Shown piece by piece: positions 10,275 to 17,345 of a DNA stretch of 26,314 nt. Made by a program: the position numbers and the translations under genes. The notes beneath the pieces were generated by a model. The model did no database searches and was not told the origin of the DNA. It worked only from the letters and a program-made list of their open reading frames with translations. Each line of letters begins with the position of its first letter. Position 1 is the stretch's first letter. The stretch is from CAZGSN01 sp964371655 (GTDB taxonomy: Bacteria > Desulfobacterota > Binatia > HRBIN30): the NCBI GenBank assembly GCA_964371655.1, contig CAYJOD010000087.1:1-26314 (forward strand). The letters run 5' to 3'.

Positions 10275-12278
10275 CTACGCATCATCAGCGGTGCTTGCGG
10301 AGGTATCTTCCTGGCCTGGGGCCACGCTCATCCCCGTGGCTTCACGGATTTCCTTTTCGTCAAGAGATTCCGCTTTCAGCAAAGCCAGAGCCAGAGCTTC
10401 CAGCTTGTCGCGGTGCTCGGCCAAGAGCCGGTCGGCATCGTGGTGACTCTCTTCGACGATGCGGCGAACCTCGGCGTCGATCAGCTCCGAGGTGGCCTCG
10501 CTGTATGGCTGGCGCTGGAAGGCCGGCGGCAAGCCTTCGTCCTGGGGCGCGACAAAGCTGATCGGACCGAGCTTTTCGCTCATCCCCCAGCGCAACACCA
10601 TGTGCCGCGCGATCTCCGTAACCTGCTGCAGGTCGTTTTCCGCACCAGTCGTCACCACCCCATAGATGAGCTTTTCGGCGGCACGGCCACCGAGCGCGCT
10701 GGTGATTCGCGCCCGCAGGTAGTCTTCGCCGTAGCTGGTACGATCGTCGACGGGCAGCTGGTACGTCGCGCCCAGCGCCATCCCACGCGGCACAATCGAG
10801 ACGCGGTGTACCGGGTCGCTACCCGGTACCAGCAGCCCGAGCAACGCGTGGCCGGCCTCGTGGTAGGCCGTACGCTCCCGATCAGCTGGATTGAGTAAGA
10901 TGTTGCGGGCCGGCCCAAGTGTGATCTTCTGCAGCGCTTCCGCGAAGTCCTCGGCACGCACCGCACTCGCCTCATTGCGCGCTGCCAGCAGCGCCGCCTC
11001 GTTGACCAGGTTGCGCAGCTCGGCACCGACCAGACCCGGGGTCTCGGCAGCAAGACGTTCGAGAGAGACATCCGCCGCTAGCGGGACCTTCTTGGTGTGA
11101 ACCTTGAGGATCGCGGCGCGGCCGGCACGGTCGGGGCGCTGCACCACGACGCGGCGGTCAAAACGCCCCGGTCGCAGCAGTGCCTGATCGAGCACATCGG
11201 CACGGTTCGTCGCGGCCAGGACAATGACTCCTTCGCGAGAGTCGAAGCCGTCCATTTCGGTCAGGATCTGGTTCAACGTCTGCTCGCGCTCGTCGTGGCC
11301 ACCGAGTTGCGCGCCGCTGCCACGAGTGCGGCCGATGGCGTCGAGCTCGTCAATGAAAATGATCGAGGGTGCCGCCTCCCGGGCCTGCCTGAACAGGTCG
11401 CGGACGCGGGACGCGCCGACGCCAACGATCATCTCGATGAACTCGGAGGCGCTGAGGCTGAAGAAGGGGACGCCCGCCTGTCCCGCAATCGCCCGCGCCA
11501 GAAGTGTCTTGCCGGTTCCGGGCGCACCGATCAGCAACACTCCTTTCGGCACGGTGCCGCCGAGACGCTGGTACTTGGCGGGGTTCTTTAGAAAGTCGAC
11601 GATCTCAATGAGCTCATTCTCGGCCTCGTCGATGCCGGCGACGTCATCGAAGGTGACCTTCGGCTGCTCCTCGTTGTAGCGCTTGGCGCGGCTGCGGCCG
11701 AGACTGAACAGCCCGCCGCCAGCGCTGGAAGCGCGGCGACTGATCCAGACGAAAGCCGCGACCAGCAGCACAGTGGGACCAAAGCCGATCAAGAGATTGA
11801 ACCAGGACGAACCGCTCTCGTCTACGGCTTCGATCACCACACCCTTGGCATCGAGCAGGGCTTCGAGGCCAGGGTCGGCAAAGACCGGCCGCTGCGTCTT
11901 GAACCGTATCGCGGTCTGCGGCTTGAGCAGGTCGGCGGACGGCGATGCTCCCGCGTCGGCCGGCGGCGCTGACGCTTTCTGCTGCGGATACGTGACCGCC
12001 GATTTGAAGCTGCCCTCGATCGCGTCGCCGAGACTGCGAACGGCTTCGACGTTACCCGCCTCGACCTGTTTCTTGAAGAACGTATAGGGGATCGTAATCG
12101 AGGCCGGTTCCGGGAAGAACACTCGGGTCAACAGATAGTTGGCGAGCATGACGGCTACGAAGATCAGCCACCAGGGCTGTGGCCGAATTCGCGGCTGCCC
12201 GGGAGATCCTTGCTTTGAGCCGTTCGAGCGGCTGTCGGAGACAGGTCCCGTCGGCTTGTCAGTTGCTGAATTTGCCAT
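10275..12278 (-). CDS. ftsH: ATP-dependent zinc metalloprotease FtsH
   Basis: Membrane-anchored AAA+ protease that degrades misassembled membrane proteins and regulators; 667 aa. Helix 1 is at about 36-54, the periplasmic domain at 55-158, and helix 2 at about 160-179. Walker A GAPGTGKT is at 251-258, Walker B FIDELD at 308-313, the second region of homology ends RPGRFDRRV (369-377), zinc site HEAGH at 473-477, and the third ligand is probably Asp549 (TGAENDL). Two oddities: the pore loop reads EMIVGVGA, with Ile284 where FtsH normally has Phe, and the periplasmic domain carries an Ala/Pro-rich insert at about 100-118. AGAGGA precedes ATG 12278. It is monocistronic as far as can be seen; the 238 bp to the next gene hold no clear feature. 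Confidence 0.96.
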   Translation of the reverse strand: MANSATDKPTGPVSDSRSNGSKQGSPGQPRIRPQPWWLIFVAVMLANYLLTRVFFPEPASITIPYTFFKKQVEAGNVEAVRSLGDAIEGSFKSAVTYPQQKASAPPADAGASPSADLLKPQTAIRFKTQRPVFADPGLEALLDAKGVVIEAVDESGSSWFNLLIGFGPTVLLVAAFVWISRRASSAGGGLFSLGRSRAKRYNEEQPKVTFDDVAGIDEAENELIEIVDFLKNPAKYQRLGGTVPKGVLLIGAPGTGKTLLARAIAGQAGVPFFSLSASEFIEMIVGVGASRVRDLFRQAREAAPSIIFIDELDAIGRTRGSGAQLGGHDEREQTLNQILTEMDGFDSREGVIVLAATNRADVLDQALLRPGRFDRRVVVQRPDRAGRAAILKVHTKKVPLAADVSLERLAAETPGLVGAELRNLVNEAALLAARNEASAVRAEDFAEALQKITLGPARNILLNPADRERTAYHEAGHALLGLLVPGSDPVHRVSIVPRGMALGATYQLPVDDRTSYGEDYLRARITSALGGRAAEKLIYGVVTTGAENDLQQVTEIARHMVLRWGMSEKLGPISFVAPQDEGLPPAFQRQPYSEATSELIDAEVRRIVEESHHDADRLLAEHRDKLEALALALLKAESLDEKEIREATGMSVAPGQEDTSASTADDA

Positions 12279-12516
12279 CGTCCTCTGCTCGTTTCACGGC
12301 CAGCGCGCTCATCGTACGCTCCGTCACTCCGTCCATCTATACCCTATAGAGCAGCGTCGGACTGAGAAAGGTCAGGCTGCGAAAATTATGCGAACACCAG
12401 CTGGAAAGCCACTCGTCGCCAAGTGGTACAGCGTGCTGGCCGCCGTCTTCGCGGCCTGCACGCTGCACCGAAGCTAGGACCCGAAAGCGCCCGCGACGCG
12501 GATGGATTGCGTGCCG

Positions 12517-12915
12517 TCAGCGGTTGCTCGAAGCGAGCAGGAACTTGCCATTGCCGGCGACGACGGGCTTCGACTCGTCATCTTGCCAGGCGACGACGTG
12601 AACGTTGGCGATACGCTGCCCGAGCTTGAAGATCGTCGCGCGCGCGCGTGTGTCCTTCGCTCCGGCGGAACGCAGGAAGTCGACGCTGAAATTGATCGGT
12701 CTCGGAACTCCTGTCTCTCGCGTCTCATCGATCAGGCGAAGCAAGGCTGTGAGCTCGAGAAACGCCCCCAGTAATCCTCCGTGCAGGGCGGGTAGGGCGG
12801 TGTTGCCGACGAGATCTTCGCGAAATGGCAACACGCACTCCAGGCCCGACTCCGTGCGCTCCGCGCGCGCACCGATGAAACGCGCATACGGAATGCGATT
12901 GAGAAGCTCCATCAT
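12517..12915 (-). CDS. Hot-dog (PaaI/4HBT-type) thioesterase A
   Basis: 132 aa, a single hot-dog domain. The helix motif reads LHGGLLGAFLELTA, so HGG is at 45-47 and the usual catalytic Asp position is Glu54; a Glu base is known in some 4-hydroxybenzoyl-CoA thioesterases. The later PINFSVDFLRSA strand and ARATIFKLGQRIANVHV strand are typical of acyl-CoA thioesterases. The ATG overlaps the stop of the upstream thioesterase gene by 4 bases (ATGA), so the two are translationally coupled. The substrate cannot be predicted. Confidence 0.85.
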   Translation of the reverse strand: MMELLNRIPYARFIGARAERTESGLECVLPFREDLVGNTALPALHGGLLGAFLELTALLRLIDETRETGVPRPINFSVDFLRSAGAKDTRARATIFKLGQRIANVHVVAWQDDESKPVVAGNGKFLLASSNR

Positions 12916-13418
12916 GACGACGCTACACCCGCTTCGTTGTCGATATCCCCGACCAGGACGCTACCCTTGCGATGCGCGCCGAGCATCATCGTCGCGTGGC
13001 AGGTGGCGAACGGGTCGGCCGGATCATCCTCCCAGGCAATGCCGCGGACGAAGGCGACGTTGCGTGTGACCTTGTAACATTCCGTCCGTCCGTACAGGTC
13101 CAGAGGCGGCTTCGCGGCTCGCAAGTAGTCGATGCGCAGATCGATGGTTGCGATCGCCGTGAACTCTTCGAGCGCACAGGCGGTAGCCATGCCCGAGCCG
13201 TGGTCGAGCAGTGTCGTGATCACACCACCAAAGATGATGCCGCGTGTCGGATCGCCGACGAACTCATCCCGGTACGGCAAGACCAATGTTGCCGTGCAAG
13301 GGCCCATCTCGACGACGCAGACCCCGAGCCGAATCGCGTGCGGTGTATAGCCGGCAGGCTCGCGGCCCTTGTACCCGAAAAACGATGCCAGTGCGTATTT
13401 TCGTTCTCCCGATTCCAT
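12912..13418 (-). CDS. Hot-dog (PaaI/4HBT-type) thioesterase B
   Basis: 168 aa from ATG 13418; a TTG at 13463 would add 15 residues but begins in weakly coding sequence. A hot-dog domain covers about 25-160. The motif reads GIIFGGVITTLLDHGSG: Asp72 is in the catalytic-base position, but the conserved His of HGG is Phe63 (codon TTT). The strand TIDLRIDYLRAAKP is typical. It overlaps the downstream thioesterase by 4 bases. Because each paralogue deviates at a different active-site position, they may form one heteromeric enzyme (inference). Confidence 0.85.
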   Translation of the reverse strand: MESGERKYALASFFGYKGREPAGYTPHAIRLGVCVVEMGPCTATLVLPYRDEFVGDPTRGIIFGGVITTLLDHGSGMATACALEEFTAIATIDLRIDYLRAAKPPLDLYGRTECYKVTRNVAFVRGIAWEDDPADPFATCHATMMLGAHRKGSVLVGDIDNEAGVASS

Positions 13419-13528
13419 AGATCTGTCGACCCTATCCGGATACTCACGTAATGGCGAGCCCAAGCGCGGCCGGTCGGCGCACCCTGCAACCGCGGTGTAA
13501 ACCTCAGAGGCTGTGAGGAAATTGCGGC

Positions 13529-13562
13529 TCGGGTGACACAGGCGTTGTTGCCTGCGTCACCC
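13529..13562 (-). terminator. Hairpin between the CSLREA gene and the thioesterase pair
   Basis: Arms of 14 bp (13529-13542 and 13549-13562) pair with only one mismatch or wobble around a 6-nt loop GTTGTT. It lies 77 bp downstream of the CSLREA stop on that strand. No strong T run follows, so it may be a terminator or only an RNA-stabilising structure. Confidence 0.4.
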
Positions 13563-13638
13563 GTCGAGCTGAGATGGGGGGCCTAGATCGAGTTTGGATC
13601 CTCAACCCTCATGATCGCTGTTCGTCTTTGCATCGGAC

Positions 13639-16146
13639 TCACCCGTTGATCCCCTGTGATCGTCGAGCAAGCTCTGCCGCAGCAAGCGACCCATGCCGCC
13701 ACAGACCGAACATCGCCACGGCGGCGAGCAGTCCGACCAATGCGGTCAATCCCCACGAGGAGGTGACGGGGGCAGTCTGTGCACCGATTGCCGGGCCGCC
13801 TGGATCGACGATCAAACCGAGTGTGGCCGAGCCGTCGCCGAGCTGATTGTCGGTCAGTGTGAATGTAGCTGTGACCACGAGCGGACCTGTTATCGCTGGG
13901 ACCTGCGTTGTGCCGAACACCACACCGGGGAGTGTGTAGAAACCCGCCGTGCCGATATAGTTCGGTGCCTTCAAACCGAACTTCCGGTAGATCGCCGGCG
14001 GATTGGCGGGATCGGCAGCATGGAAGTAGACGGTGACGGCACTACTCGTGGCGCAATTGAGCTGGAATCCGGTCAATCCAAACGGGTAGTCGAAGTTGGG
14101 ATCGTAGCCCAGCTGCCACTCGGTTCGCGACAGGACATTCATTAACTGACCACAGCCACCTGCGCCCGAGACGACGACCGTGACGTACCCGCCCCCTGTC
14201 GCTGAGGGCAGCGAGGCTACATTTGACTGTGTCTTGTCGAGCACGCCGTCGCCGTTTCCGTCGCCGCCATTCGGCGCCCCGTCCTCGACAACATCCGGTA
14301 CACCGTCACCGTCGCTATCGAGGGGCGGGCTCGTCGGCGTCACCGTCGGCGTGCGCGTACCCGTCTGCGTGCGCGTGGGTGTATGGGTCGGTGTATTGCT
14401 GGGCGTCGACGTTGGCGTGTGCGTGGCCGTGTTGGTCGATGTCGGTGTTTGCGTCGGTGTGGAGGTCGGCGTGCTGGTCGGTGTCGATGTCGCGGTATGA
14501 GTTGGTGTCGATGTCGGCGTGCTGGTCGGTGTCGACGTCGGCGTCTCAGTGGGCGTCGATGTCGGCGTTTCGGTCGGAGTTGCCGTGGTCGTGGAAGCCT
14601 CCACCGCACCGACGTCGCAGTTCGGCCCAATCGGTCGCGTCGCCGCCGTCTGATCGATGGCCTGGCAGCGACGCAGCCCGGCGCTCACGCCTCCATCCAA
14701 GGGTGGGTTGGGATTGCCCAAATCGATTGCTGGACTCCCAGCTAGTGGCCTCAACGTGAGCGTGTTGCCGCCGTTGTTGCTCAGTGCCGCCTCGAGCACG
14801 GGATCCTTGGCCGTGGTACTGGTGCCGACTTGATCGCCGTTGGTGGCATCGACGAAGGTCGTGCAACCACCGAGGTCGCCGATGCCGAAGAGGTTGTAAC
14901 CTTGCGTGACCACGTTGGCCGCCGATCCGGTCGAACAGTCCGGATGCTTAGTCGTCGCCGAGCTGTCGTCGTTGTCCGCGAGGATCGAGTTCGCCATGTT
15001 GATGGTGCCGTTGCTGCGCCGAATTCCGCCGCCATTACCACTGCCATTCGCATCGAAGTCGGCGGTGTTGCGCGTGATCGTGACGTTGTTCAGAATCAGC
15101 GTTCCGCTCCCACCCTTATGAATCGCGCCGCCGTCGTTGTTGGCGACGTTTCCGACGAAGGTGCTGTTGGTAATGGTCATGTCGGACGAGAGCTCGCGAA
15201 TCGCACCGCCGTCGGCGCCGGTTCCCAAGGTAGCCATATTGTTGCTGAAGGTCGTGCCGGAGATGGTGGTGCTGGTCGCCCCGGAGCCAACTCGCAAGGC
15301 GCCGCCCTCGTCGCGGCCCTGGTTGTTATCGAAGGTGCAATCCGAGATGAGGATCGAGCTCGCTTGGCTGCTAATTGCGCCGCCGTCGGCGCCGCTGCCG
15401 TCGACGAGATTGTTGGTGAACGTGGTACGGGTGAACGCGGCCGAGGCCACGGTTGACCCGATCTTGATCGCGCCGCCGCCCCCCTTGGCTTGATTGGCGT
15501 CGAACGTGGAGTCAGTCACGCTCAACGTCGAACCGCTCGTGCCTAGCATATTGACGGCGCCGCCGTTGGCACCGCTGCCGGTGCCGCGGTTACCGGTGAA
15601 CGTCGACATCTGGATCACCACCGTGTACGGGCTCGTAGTCAGGTGAATGGCTCCGCCGTCGCCCGTGGTGCGATTGTCGGTCAGATTACAGGTGTCGATA
15701 CTCAAGGTGGCGTTGTTGGTCGAGTTGAAAAAGATCGCCGCACCATTCGCAGTTCCGCCGCCATTGCGGATGGTCAGTCCTTGCAAGGCTACGCTGCCCG
15801 CGGCGACGGAGAATACCCGGAAGGTGGCGACGCCGGCAACAGCATTGGCTTGGATGAACGTATTGCTCGCTCCAGATACGCCGACGAGAGCGAGGGAATT
15901 CGGAGTAGGGTCGTTGATGCTGATCTCGCTGGCAAGCGTCGATAGGTCGTAGGTTCCGGCGGGGATGTTGATGGTGTCGTCGCCAAAGGCGCCGACGGGA
16001 ACGCAGTTGTCGACTTGCGCATCGGCATTGGCTGATGCCACCGCCTCGCGCAGAGAGCAGTTGCCGTTGACGGTGTTTTCGTCGGCGGTTGTGCTGACCG
16101 TGATGATCGCCGCATCAGCGCGCGGCACGAAGCCGGTTGCCAACAC
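13639..16146 (-). CDS. CSLREA-type right-handed beta-helix surface protein with Thr/Pro stalk and C-terminal anchor; 5' end abnormal
   Basis: 835 aa from GTG 16146. The CSLREA motif is at 30-35, after an ADENTVNGN loop. Residues about 100-400 hold repeated GGAI...TISxxTFxxN turns of a parallel beta-helix. A Thr/Pro stalk spans 519-607. DSDGDGVPD...GDGNGDGVLD (610-637) is Ca-binding-like and opens a choice-of-anchor-U-like domain (to about 783). The C-terminus SSWGL plus hydrophobic helix (about 797-816) plus WRHG resembles an IPTL-CTERM sorting signal. The reading frame stays open upstream: codons to about 16182 read VGRGLVSAIGAVV, which completes a signal peptide cleaved after RADA. No start codon exists there, so the true N-terminus seems lost. 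Probably exported and surface-attached; an adhesin role is a guess. Confidence 0.85.
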   Translation of the reverse strand: MLATGFVPRADAAIITVSTTADENTVNGNCSLREAVASANADAQVDNCVPVGAFGDDTINIPAGTYDLSTLASEISINDPTPNSLALVGVSGASNTFIQANAVAGVATFRVFSVAAGSVALQGLTIRNGGGTANGAAIFFNSTNNATLSIDTCNLTDNRTTGDGGAIHLTTSPYTVVIQMSTFTGNRGTGSGANGGAVNMLGTSGSTLSVTDSTFDANQAKGGGGAIKIGSTVASAAFTRTTFTNNLVDGSGADGGAISSQASSILISDCTFDNNQGRDEGGALRVGSGATSTTISGTTFSNNMATLGTGADGGAIRELSSDMTITNSTFVGNVANNDGGAIHKGGSGTLILNNVTITRNTADFDANGSGNGGGIRRSNGTINMANSILADNDDSSATTKHPDCSTGSAANVVTQGYNLFGIGDLGGCTTFVDATNGDQVGTSTTAKDPVLEAALSNNGGNTLTLRPLAGSPAIDLGNPNPPLDGGVSAGLRRCQAIDQTAATRPIGPNCDVGAVEASTTTATPTETPTSTPTETPTSTPTSTPTSTPTHTATSTPTSTPTSTPTQTPTSTNTATHTPTSTPSNTPTHTPTRTQTGTRTPTVTPTSPPLDSDGDGVPDVVEDGAPNGGDGNGDGVLDKTQSNVASLPSATGGGYVTVVVSGAGGCGQLMNVLSRTEWQLGYDPNFDYPFGLTGFQLNCATSSAVTVYFHAADPANPPAIYRKFGLKAPNYIGTAGFYTLPGVVFGTTQVPAITGPLVVTATFTLTDNQLGDGSATLGLIVDPGGPAIGAQTAPVTSSWGLTALVGLLAAVAMFGLWRHGSLAAAELARRSQGING
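14326..14592 (-). repeat. Thr/Pro-coding low-complexity tract (12-bp-like units)
   Basis: About 267 bp of degenerate GTCGGTGT/GTCGAC units on the plus strand encode TPTSTPTETPT-type repeats (residues 519-607) of the CSLREA protein. Such stalks space a surface domain from the cell envelope, and the DNA is prone to slippage and length change. Confidence 0.85.
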
Positions 16147-16182
16147 GACTGCCCCGATCGCCGAGACGAGCCCACGCCCTAC

Positions 16183-17220
16183 GCCGCCGGCGGAAGCTGT
16201 GATCTCGCCGAGACTTGCACCGGCAGCTCCGCAGTCTGTCCGGTCGACGCGAAGAGCACCGCATCGTGCCGTGCCGCGGCGGGAGTGTGCGATGTGGCCG
16301 AGAGCTGCAACGGTGTAAGCAATGACTGCCCGGCCGATGCAAAGAGCACCGCGGTATGCCGTGCCCCGGGTGGTGTGTGTGACGTCGCCGAGAGCTGCGA
16401 CGGTAGCAGCAACGACTGTCCATCGGACGCGAAGAGCACGGCATCGTGTCGTGCCTCAGCGGGCGTGTGTGACGTCGCTGAGAGCTGTGACGGTAGCAGC
16501 AACGACTGTCCATCGGACGTGAAGAGCACCGCAACGTGCCGTGCCTCAGCGGGAGTGTGCGACGTTGCTGAGAGCTGCAACGGTGCAAGCAACGACTGCC
16601 CGGCCGACGCGAAGCAGACAAACGGGACTCTCTGCGACCTTGGCGACGCGATCAGCTGCTCTATCGCTGACAGCTGTCAGGCGGGAATCTGTATTCTCGG
16701 AGGCGGAGGCGACGCGAACGGCAACCATATCTGCGACGCCGACGACAGCCTTAGTCCAATCGTCATCGATCGCGCCCTGCTGACGACGGGCAGGCCAAGC
16801 AGGGCGGACAACGGCCGCGTGCGGATCTCCGGCCACATTGACGACACCGCCGCCGGCGATTTGTCAGACCGATTACTCGGAGGTGGATTCGCTTTCCGAG
16901 TCACCGATGGAGATAAGTCCTTCGATGCTACGGTCGACGTCGGCAGTTGTAGGCTTCGTCACGGCGGCGAGGTCGTATGCGCCGGGTCGGGGCCGGTGAC
17001 CTCCAACAGCGAATTCATTCCAGAGGGTCCGAGCCCAACGATCTGGACGTTCCGCCTCGTCGCCCGCGGCTTGCCCGACGCCGTCACTGGTCCCGTGAGT
17101 AAGCCGAACCCGATGGCCTCCCCGGCGACGGTGGAATTCCTGCACAACGGCATCGGCGACAGCGATACGATCGCACACTGCAGGCAGGTCTATCATTCGA
17201 CGCTCAACTGCCACAGGTGA
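16183..17220 (+). CDS. Cysteine-rich disintegrin-like repeat protein, 5'-truncated
   Basis: Open frame of 345 codons from 16183; the first usable start codon is GTG 16285, inside the repeats. Five 30-residue modules have the pattern C-R-x5-C-D-x2-E-x-C-x-G-x-S-x2-C-P-x-D-x-K-S-T. The spacing of these cysteines is the same as in eukaryotic disintegrin loops. A sixth, divergent Cys segment (LCDLGD...CSIADSC) follows, then DANGNHICDADD, a short Ca-binding-like motif, and a C-terminal beta-rich domain of about 150 residues with two or three further cysteines that I do not recognise. The N-terminus, signal peptide and promoter are missing: homology to the repeat stops abruptly at 16182, where CCC TAC stands in place of the expected Cys-Arg codons. 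Possibly a pseudogene. Confidence 0.7.
   Translation, partial: AAGGSCDLAETCTGSSAVCPVDAKSTASCRAAAGVCDVAESCNGVSNDCPADAKSTAVCRAPGGVCDVAESCDGSSNDCPSDAKSTASCRASAGVCDVAESCDGSSNDCPSDVKSTATCRASAGVCDVAESCNGASNDCPADAKQTNGTLCDLGDAISCSIADSCQAGICILGGGGDANGNHICDADDSLSPIVIDRALLTTGRPSRADNGRVRISGHIDDTAAGDLSDRLLGGGFAFRVTDGDKSFDATVDVGSCRLRHGGEVVCAGSGPVTSNSEFIPEGPSPTIWTFRLVARGLPDAVTGPVSKPNPMASPATVEFLHNGIGDSDTIAHCRQVYHSTLNCHR
16198..16617 (+). repeat. Five tandem 90-bp coding repeats
   Basis: The CD-V/L-AE-S/T-C codons recur at 16198, 16288, 16378, 16468 and 16558, an exact 90-bp period. Copies three and four are nearly identical over long stretches; the first and last are more diverged. They encode the cysteine-rich modules and could expand or contract by recombination. 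Confidence 0.9.
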
Positions 17221-17345
17221 GTGACCGCGACGGGGGGATCGACGGCAGGGTGTCTTCGCCGTCAGAATCTCGATGCTGCCGGCGAGCTCCCTCACCCTCC
17301 GGGCTCTCGGAGCACGCGTGCGAAGCCGGCAGAGGGGGTGCTTTG

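Noticed and set aside
10224..10898. 224-codon plus-strand frame opposite ftsH
   Set aside because: It is a mirror of conserved FtsH codons with no independent signals.
14830..15456. 208-codon plus-strand frame opposite the CSLREA gene
   Set aside because: It is antisense to beta-helix repeats; the low-complexity Val/Ala/Gly composition is explained by the repeats on the other strand.
16198..16617. CRISPR array
   Set aside because: The 90-bp units are coding, contiguous and without unique spacers.
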